DNA of 9,776 nt from Bacteroidota bacterium (GTDB lineage: Bacteria > Bacteroidota > Bacteroidia > Chitinophagales > Chitinophagaceae). Below are positions 6,611 to 9,776 of this stretch, piece after piece. Location: NCBI GenBank assembly GCA_947460795.1, contig CANHJA010000074.1, positions 1 through 9,776 of the forward strand, in the 5' to 3' direction. Within the stretch, counting starts at the first letter, position 1, and each line of letters starts with the position of its first letter. The position numbers were made by a program, and so were the translations under genes. The notes below the pieces were generated by a model. That model saw nothing but the letters and a program-made list of their open reading frames with translations, was not told the DNA's origin and did not search any database.

Positions 6611-7612
6611 TTAATGGGATGCTGTTTGTTTTGATTTAAATATTTCTTTAAAAATGCCAACAAAGGAGATGTAATTTAACGGAAATTCTACCATTACATG
6701 CATAAAACTTAAAAGAAACAACCATTTAAATCCTAATGAATAGTCTACCACATATAATGCAACCGATACAATCCATAAAACAAGAATTAATAAGGCCCTA
6801 CTTTTTGGGATTTCATGCCAACCAATCACTTTTGTTTTAGAAAACCAATTTAAATAATGATAGGTGTATGCAAAAGCTATAAAGCGCATAACTGCAATGC
6901 CAGTTTGTGAATGAAAAATTAATTGAATCATATCTTTTTCACCAGCACTTTTAGCATCTAAAAAATGTATTAATGTATTGTTTAGGCTTGCAAATTCTTT
7001 GTATGATTTTAATCCATAAGAAGTAACTCCTACAAATATTGTGTCTTGAAAAACAAAGAATAAAATAAAAGGAATAATAAAATGAAGTACAACAGAAATG
7101 TAGCCAACCTTAGAACTGTTTTTTAATGCTCCATATAACATAAATAGTAAGGTAAAAACATACACATGAATTAAAGTTGGTAAAAACATGCTGAAAAAAA
7201 GCATGTGGTCATCCGAAATAGCAGACAATAATATGACAACAATAACTCCGACAATTTTGTATACATTGTTTTTGATAAATGCAAAAAATAATGAACTTGC
7301 AAAAGCTATGTAGATGGCTCTATTAATCCATTTATATTCAATTTCAAAATCGGCCAAGCCGATGTATTGTTTTAAATTAGTGACCGTTAAAAACAAGGAT
7401 ATAATAATTAATAAAATAACGTCGCGCTTGTTGGTAGCATAATAATTTTTATCATGGAGCCAAGAAATTTCAGTTAGATAATGCAAAGGCCCCAAAACCC
7501 CATACGCAAATAAAAACAATTCAAATGGCATGATAAATGCTAAAATGCAAGAAAAAATCAACAAGCCAATGTTGACATAATCTAAACGATTTGCTGTAGT
7601 GATGGCAGACAT
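6611..7612 (-). CDS. Uncharacterised multi-pass membrane protein rich in intramembrane histidines
   Basis: I do not recognise a named family. The 333-residue product has no signal peptide and about nine to ten hydrophobic segments: roughly residues 12-32, 31-48, 64-80, 97-113, 118-133, 138-160, 170-189, 238-255, 273-291 and 296-318. Striking polar residues lie in or next to them: GPLHYLTEISWLHD (41-54), LPTLIHVYVF (144-153), YHYLNWFSKTKVIGWHEIP (251-269) and FMHVMVEFP (303-311). Repeated His near Glu/Asp is the pattern of membrane-embedded metal enzymes such as Brp/Blh carotene dioxygenases or di-iron hydroxylases, but the exact motifs of those families are not evident. The gene sits between the coiled-coil gene (45 bp upstream) and the endonuclease (9 bp downstream) in the minus-strand run. 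Membrane location is well supported; function is open. Confidence 0.8.
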   Translation of the reverse strand: MSAITTANRLDYVNIGLLIFSCILAFIMPFELFLFAYGVLGPLHYLTEISWLHDKNYYATNKRDVILLIIISLFLTVTNLKQYIGLADFEIEYKWINRAIYIAFASSLFFAFIKNNVYKIVGVIVVILLSAISDDHMLFFSMFLPTLIHVYVFTLLFMLYGALKNSSKVGYISVVLHFIIPFILFFVFQDTIFVGVTSYGLKSYKEFASLNNTLIHFLDAKSAGEKDMIQLIFHSQTGIAVMRFIAFAYTYHYLNWFSKTKVIGWHEIPKSRALLILVLWIVSVALYVVDYSLGFKWLFLLSFMHVMVEFPLNYISFVGIFKEIFKSKQTASH

Positions 7613-7657
7613 AAAAATGAGTATATAATCAAAGATAAGAAAATAAATAAATTGCGA

Positions 7658-7945
7658 TTATTTATCTAAATTGATGTCGATAGAAGCAATGCATTTGTCT
7701 ATCAATAAAATATATTTATCCAATTCTTTATGAGAAGGCACGCTATTTTTTGAAGATTTTGTTTCAGATTTATCGAGTGCGTTACTAGCCAATTTTTGAG
7801 TTTCAAATTCTTTTAAATAAGTAAAGACTGTATTTCTCAATTCCTCATTTTCTTTCTCCAATCGATCGCATCGCAATTTGAGTTTTGTAACTTTCGCCGT
7901 TATTTCACTAATAATAGAACTTGCATTCATTTGGTAAAAATACAT
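7658..7945 (-). CDS. Small coiled-coil protein resembling the ZapB-like partner of ZapA in Bacteroidota
   Basis: A 95-residue cytoplasmic protein. A heptad-rich coiled coil spans about residues 11-52 (ITAKVTKLKLRCDRLEKENE). A Ser/Lys-rich linker follows, then a short C-terminal helix ELDKYILLIDKCIASID (74-90). This architecture, and particularly the last helix with its EIDKCIALL-like pattern, resembles the small hypothetical protein usually encoded just before zapA in Bacteroidota, which may act with the FtsZ ring. That link is from memory of the family and is not proven. No zapA follows here: the next gene is the membrane protein. The start is ambiguous. ATG at 7945 gives an odd MYFYQ leader, and ATG at 7930 (MNASSII) gives a 90-residue protein starting at the amphipathic helix and may be the true start. 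It is first in the minus-strand run. Confidence 0.7.
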   Translation of the reverse strand: MYFYQMNASSIISEITAKVTKLKLRCDRLEKENEELRNTVFTYLKEFETQKLASNALDKSETKSSKNSVPSHKELDKYILLIDKCIASIDINLDK

Positions 7946-8027
7946 GCCAAGATTTCAAAATCCAAAAATCAGGAACTATAAAATTCTTAAATTATTCCTC
8001 TTGCAAAATTTCATCTACATATAAATA

Positions 8028-8035
8028 CAAATATA
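8028..8035 (-). promoter_or_regulatory. Candidate -7 box for the five-gene minus-strand run
   Basis: On the minus strand this reads TATATTTG, a full match to the Bacteroidota sigma-A -7 consensus TAnnTTTG. It lies about 80-100 bp upstream of the coiled-coil gene starts, inside the 190-bp gap after the LysE gene. No correctly spaced -33 TTG is visible, and the DNA is AT-rich enough for a chance match. The rest of the gap (7946-8135) holds no ORF or terminator that I can support. Confidence 0.3.
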
Positions 8036-8135
8036 TTTATTCCATCAAAAAATTACTTTTATTTAATCTCCAATCAATGGCTAATAATATTTGAGTGAAT
8101 TGGCGGTATGTTTTAGGTTCAGATATTTAAAATTA

Positions 8136-8771
8136 TTAAAAACCGCCTAATTTGATATCAAACGCGATTTTAATAAATAAAAACAGCCCTATTGCAAACA
8201 TACAAATTGCTGAAATTCGATTGAGGTAAATGATATTTCGAGGTGTCAATGAAGTGCGGATAGATTGCGCTAAAAACACTTTAAGGAAATCAAATCCTAA
8301 AATAAGACTTAAACAACTCCCAAAAAAAAGAATTCTATACGAATTCGTCATATTGGAAATGGCTGCAACAGAGGTAATCCAAGTTAATATAACCCCTGGG
8401 TTGAAACAATTCAGCACAAATCCGCTAGAAAAAATTTTCCAATAATCCCGATTTGAAACAGTTGCCATGTCTTGTTTGTTTCGAGTCACTTTTATTTTCT
8501 TGAAAAATCCATATAGTCCAATGAGTATAAACACAGTTGAGCCTAAATAGCCAATTAATTTTTCATGAGAAAGTAAGCCATAAAGCCATCCTGATGCTTG
8601 ATTGGCTAGAATTACAAAAATAATATCACTTAAAGAAACTCCAATTACAAAGCTCATCCCAGCTTTCCAGCCATAACTAATACTGTATTTTAGGATAGCA
8701 AAAATGGTCGGTCCAACCGAAATAGCCATAAATAATCCAAAAGCCAATCCTGCTATCAATGCTGAAGTCAT
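8136..8771 (-). CDS. LysE/RhtB-family amino-acid or metabolite exporter
   Basis: A six-helix inner-membrane exporter of the LysE superfamily, which expels amino acids or related small molecules by proton antiport. I use the ATG at 8771 (211 residues, MTSALIAGLAFG). The frame can be opened two codons earlier at a TTG (8777), but ATG is preferable. The first helix carries the family block AISVGPTIFAILKYSISYGW (about 17-36). It is followed by AGMSFVIGVSLSDIIFVIL with the conserved helix-2 Asp at 49. The second-half signature FNPGVILTWI (about 123-132) has the NPG motif. Further helices lie at about 68-90, 145-168 and 183-206. The substrate cannot be inferred. It is divergent from the surface-protein gene (188 bp between starts). 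No terminator is evident after it, so read-through into the next run is possible. Confidence 0.9.
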   Translation of the reverse strand: MTSALIAGLAFGLFMAISVGPTIFAILKYSISYGWKAGMSFVIGVSLSDIIFVILANQASGWLYGLLSHEKLIGYLGSTVFILIGLYGFFKKIKVTRNKQDMATVSNRDYWKIFSSGFVLNCFNPGVILTWITSVAAISNMTNSYRILFFGSCLSLILGFDFLKVFLAQSIRTSLTPRNIIYLNRISAICMFAIGLFLFIKIAFDIKLGGF

Positions 8772-8959
8772 ATGCAATAAAAGTACAAATTAATCTTTTA
8801 AATACCCAAAAAATAACTGATTAATCTGATAATTGCATGATAAATAAAAATATATGTAACATTGCAAACCTGTTAAAAATATTTTTCGTCTTTCAGGAGG
8901 TCAAAATTTTATTAATTAAAATAAATAACCTATTTTTAACCCAAAATAGAGAGATTAAG
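8772..8959. promoter_or_regulatory. Divergent regulatory gap between the exporter and the surface-protein gene
   Basis: This 188-bp AT-rich gap must hold promoters for both directions. Toward the plus-strand gene there is TTG (8862-8864) and TATTTTTC (8880-8887), which deviates from TAnnTTTG at the last base and has a short 15-bp spacer, so support is weak. A 12-bp perfect palindrome, AAAAATATTTTT, lies at 8875-8886. AGGAGGTCA at 8895-8903 looks like a perfect Shine-Dalgarno but no start codon follows at a usable distance. No ORF is seen here. Confidence 0.3.
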
Positions 8960-9776
8960 ATGAAAAAACTTTTCCAGTTTCTAATTGTAGCTTTGATGCT
9001 TACTTTTTTTGTAAATAAAGTTTCTGCAACACACGTTGCTGCGGCTGATTTGTACTATGAATACCTTTCTCCGTTAAAGTATAAAGTGCATTTGATTTTA
9101 TATAGAGATTGTAAGCCAGGTAATTCAGGGTTATTTAATCCTGAACAAATTACTGTAAAATCTGCGTCATGTAATCAAAATTTAACACTTGATGTGGATA
9201 CTACCGGTAACAATACAAGAAAAATTTATGGAGATTTATGCCCTAACGTAAATAACTGGTGTGTAGATGCTAACAGTGTATTTCCGGGATATGAAGAGTG
9301 GGAATACACAGCAGATATAAATTTGCCAATGGCTTGTACAGATTGGGTTTTCGAATATTCACTTTGTTGTAGAAACAATGCGATTTCAAACATCTCTACT
9401 AATACAGCTACGTTAACTCCTGGTGCATTGTCATTAACCATTTCAGCTGGATTAAACAACGTCGCTAGAGCCATAAATAACTCGCCAAGACTGACTATAA
9501 AACCAATTCCTTATGTTTGTGTGAATCAGCCAAAAACATATTTAAATGGTCCTGTTGATCCTGATTTAGATTCATTGTATTTTGTTTCTCAAACACCATT
9601 AAACACAGCAGCACTTCCTGCAGTATGGTGGGGTACAAGTAGTCAAGCTAATCCATTCGGGGCTTCCGCACCTGGAGGATATGTAGTAGATCCTGTTACA
9701 GGAACGGCAACTTTTACACCCAATACAATTAATACATATGTAATGGCATTTAAGTGCTTTGATATTGATCCAAACA
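8960..9776 (+). CDS. Secreted cysteine-rich surface protein, N-terminal part (likely gliding-motility-associated/T9SS cargo type); 3' end outside window
   Basis: The frame is open from the ATG at 8960 to the window end (272 residues plus one base). The signal peptide is clear: MKKLFQF, a hydrophobic core, and a likely cut after VSA (23). The mature start THVAAADLYYEYLSPLKYKV, then HLILYRDC (44-51), matches the head of large Bacteroidota surface proteins that usually read THxxGGxxxY...YRDC. The later FEYSLCCRNNAISNI (131-145) is also typical of them. These proteins normally continue with PKD or cadherin-like repeats and end in a gliding-motility-associated or T9SS sorting domain, so secretion by the GldM/GldN machinery is inferred, not seen. 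Nine cysteines (51, 71, 94, 101, 126, 136, 137, 187, 266) suggest disulfides. GPVDPDLDSLYFVSQTP (197-213) looks like the start of a cadherin-like D-x-D segment. GAGAGATTAAG lies just before the ATG. Confidence 0.85.
   Translation, partial: MKKLFQFLIVALMLTFFVNKVSATHVAAADLYYEYLSPLKYKVHLILYRDCKPGNSGLFNPEQITVKSASCNQNLTLDVDTTGNNTRKIYGDLCPNVNNWCVDANSVFPGYEEWEYTADINLPMACTDWVFEYSLCCRNNAISNISTNTATLTPGALSLTISAGLNNVARAINNSPRLTIKPIPYVCVNQPKTYLNGPVDPDLDSLYFVSQTPLNTAALPAVWWGTSSQANPFGASAPGGYVVDPVTGTATFTPNTINTYVMAFKCFDIDPN

Noticed and set aside
8102..8147. Inverted repeat GGCGGT/ACCGCC downstream of the exporter gene as a terminator
   Set aside because: Only six pairs with a 34-base loop; the distal arm is not followed by a T tract on the minus strand, and one arm is inside the exporter coding end. 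Probably chance.
8772..8777. TTG start two codons upstream of the LysE-family ATG
   Set aside because: An ATG at 8771 gives a normal LysE N-terminus; the TTG extension adds only Met-His and nothing supports it.
9226..9474. Minus-strand open frame of 82 codons
   Set aside because: It lies opposite the continuous plus-strand surface-protein frame, which has a signal peptide and family motifs; no domain is visible in the minus frame.
1..9776. CRISPR arrays, tRNA/rRNA genes, insertion sequences, toxin-antitoxin or phage-defence modules
   Set aside because: No regularly spaced repeats, no cloverleaf-like or rRNA sequence, no transposase or recombinase motifs, and every sizeable gene has a housekeeping, secretion or unassigned membrane identity.

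Overview
The window looks like chromosomal DNA from a member of the Bacteroidota. It is AT-rich by eye. It carries the gliding motility/type IX secretion (T9SS) core genes gldM (3' part) and gldN. It also carries an endonuclease with a C-terminal T9SS sorting tail, and start codons generally lack a Shine-Dalgarno sequence. I cannot resolve the order or genus.

Layout: (1) 2-1897, plus strand: the end of gldM and all of gldN, closed by a strong hairpin terminator at about 1914-1948 that can serve both strands. (2) 1967-3189, minus strand: a PaaI-type hotdog thioesterase followed by a soluble family 2 glycosyltransferase. (3) 3268-4209, plus strand: oxyR, divergent from the thioesterase across a 78-bp AT-rich gap, with both redox cysteines at residues 199 and 208. 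(4) 7945-4206, minus strand: a tightly packed five-gene run of ZapB-like coiled-coil protein, histidine-rich multi-pass membrane protein, secreted endonuclease I with T9SS tail, YggS-type PLP-binding protein, and spermidine-synthase-like methyltransferase. The methyltransferase stop overlaps the oxyR stop by 4 bp. (5) 8771-8136, minus strand: a LysE/RhtB-type exporter. (6) 8960 to the window end, plus strand: the N-terminal 272 residues of a large secreted, cysteine-rich surface protein of the kind that usually ends in a gliding-motility-associated or T9SS sorting domain.

How they fit: GldM and GldN are part of the periplasmic/inner-membrane motor and outer-membrane-associated ring of T9SS. 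The endonuclease is a likely cargo of that system and the surface protein may be another. The rest is mainly housekeeping or stress-response content: peroxide sensing, PLP homeostasis, amino-acid or metabolite export, glycosyl transfer. I see no mobile element, CRISPR array, tRNA or rRNA. I found no convincing new multi-gene system. The least explained genes are the histidine-rich membrane protein (6611-7612), the ZapB-like gene with no adjacent zapA, and the partial surface protein at the right edge.
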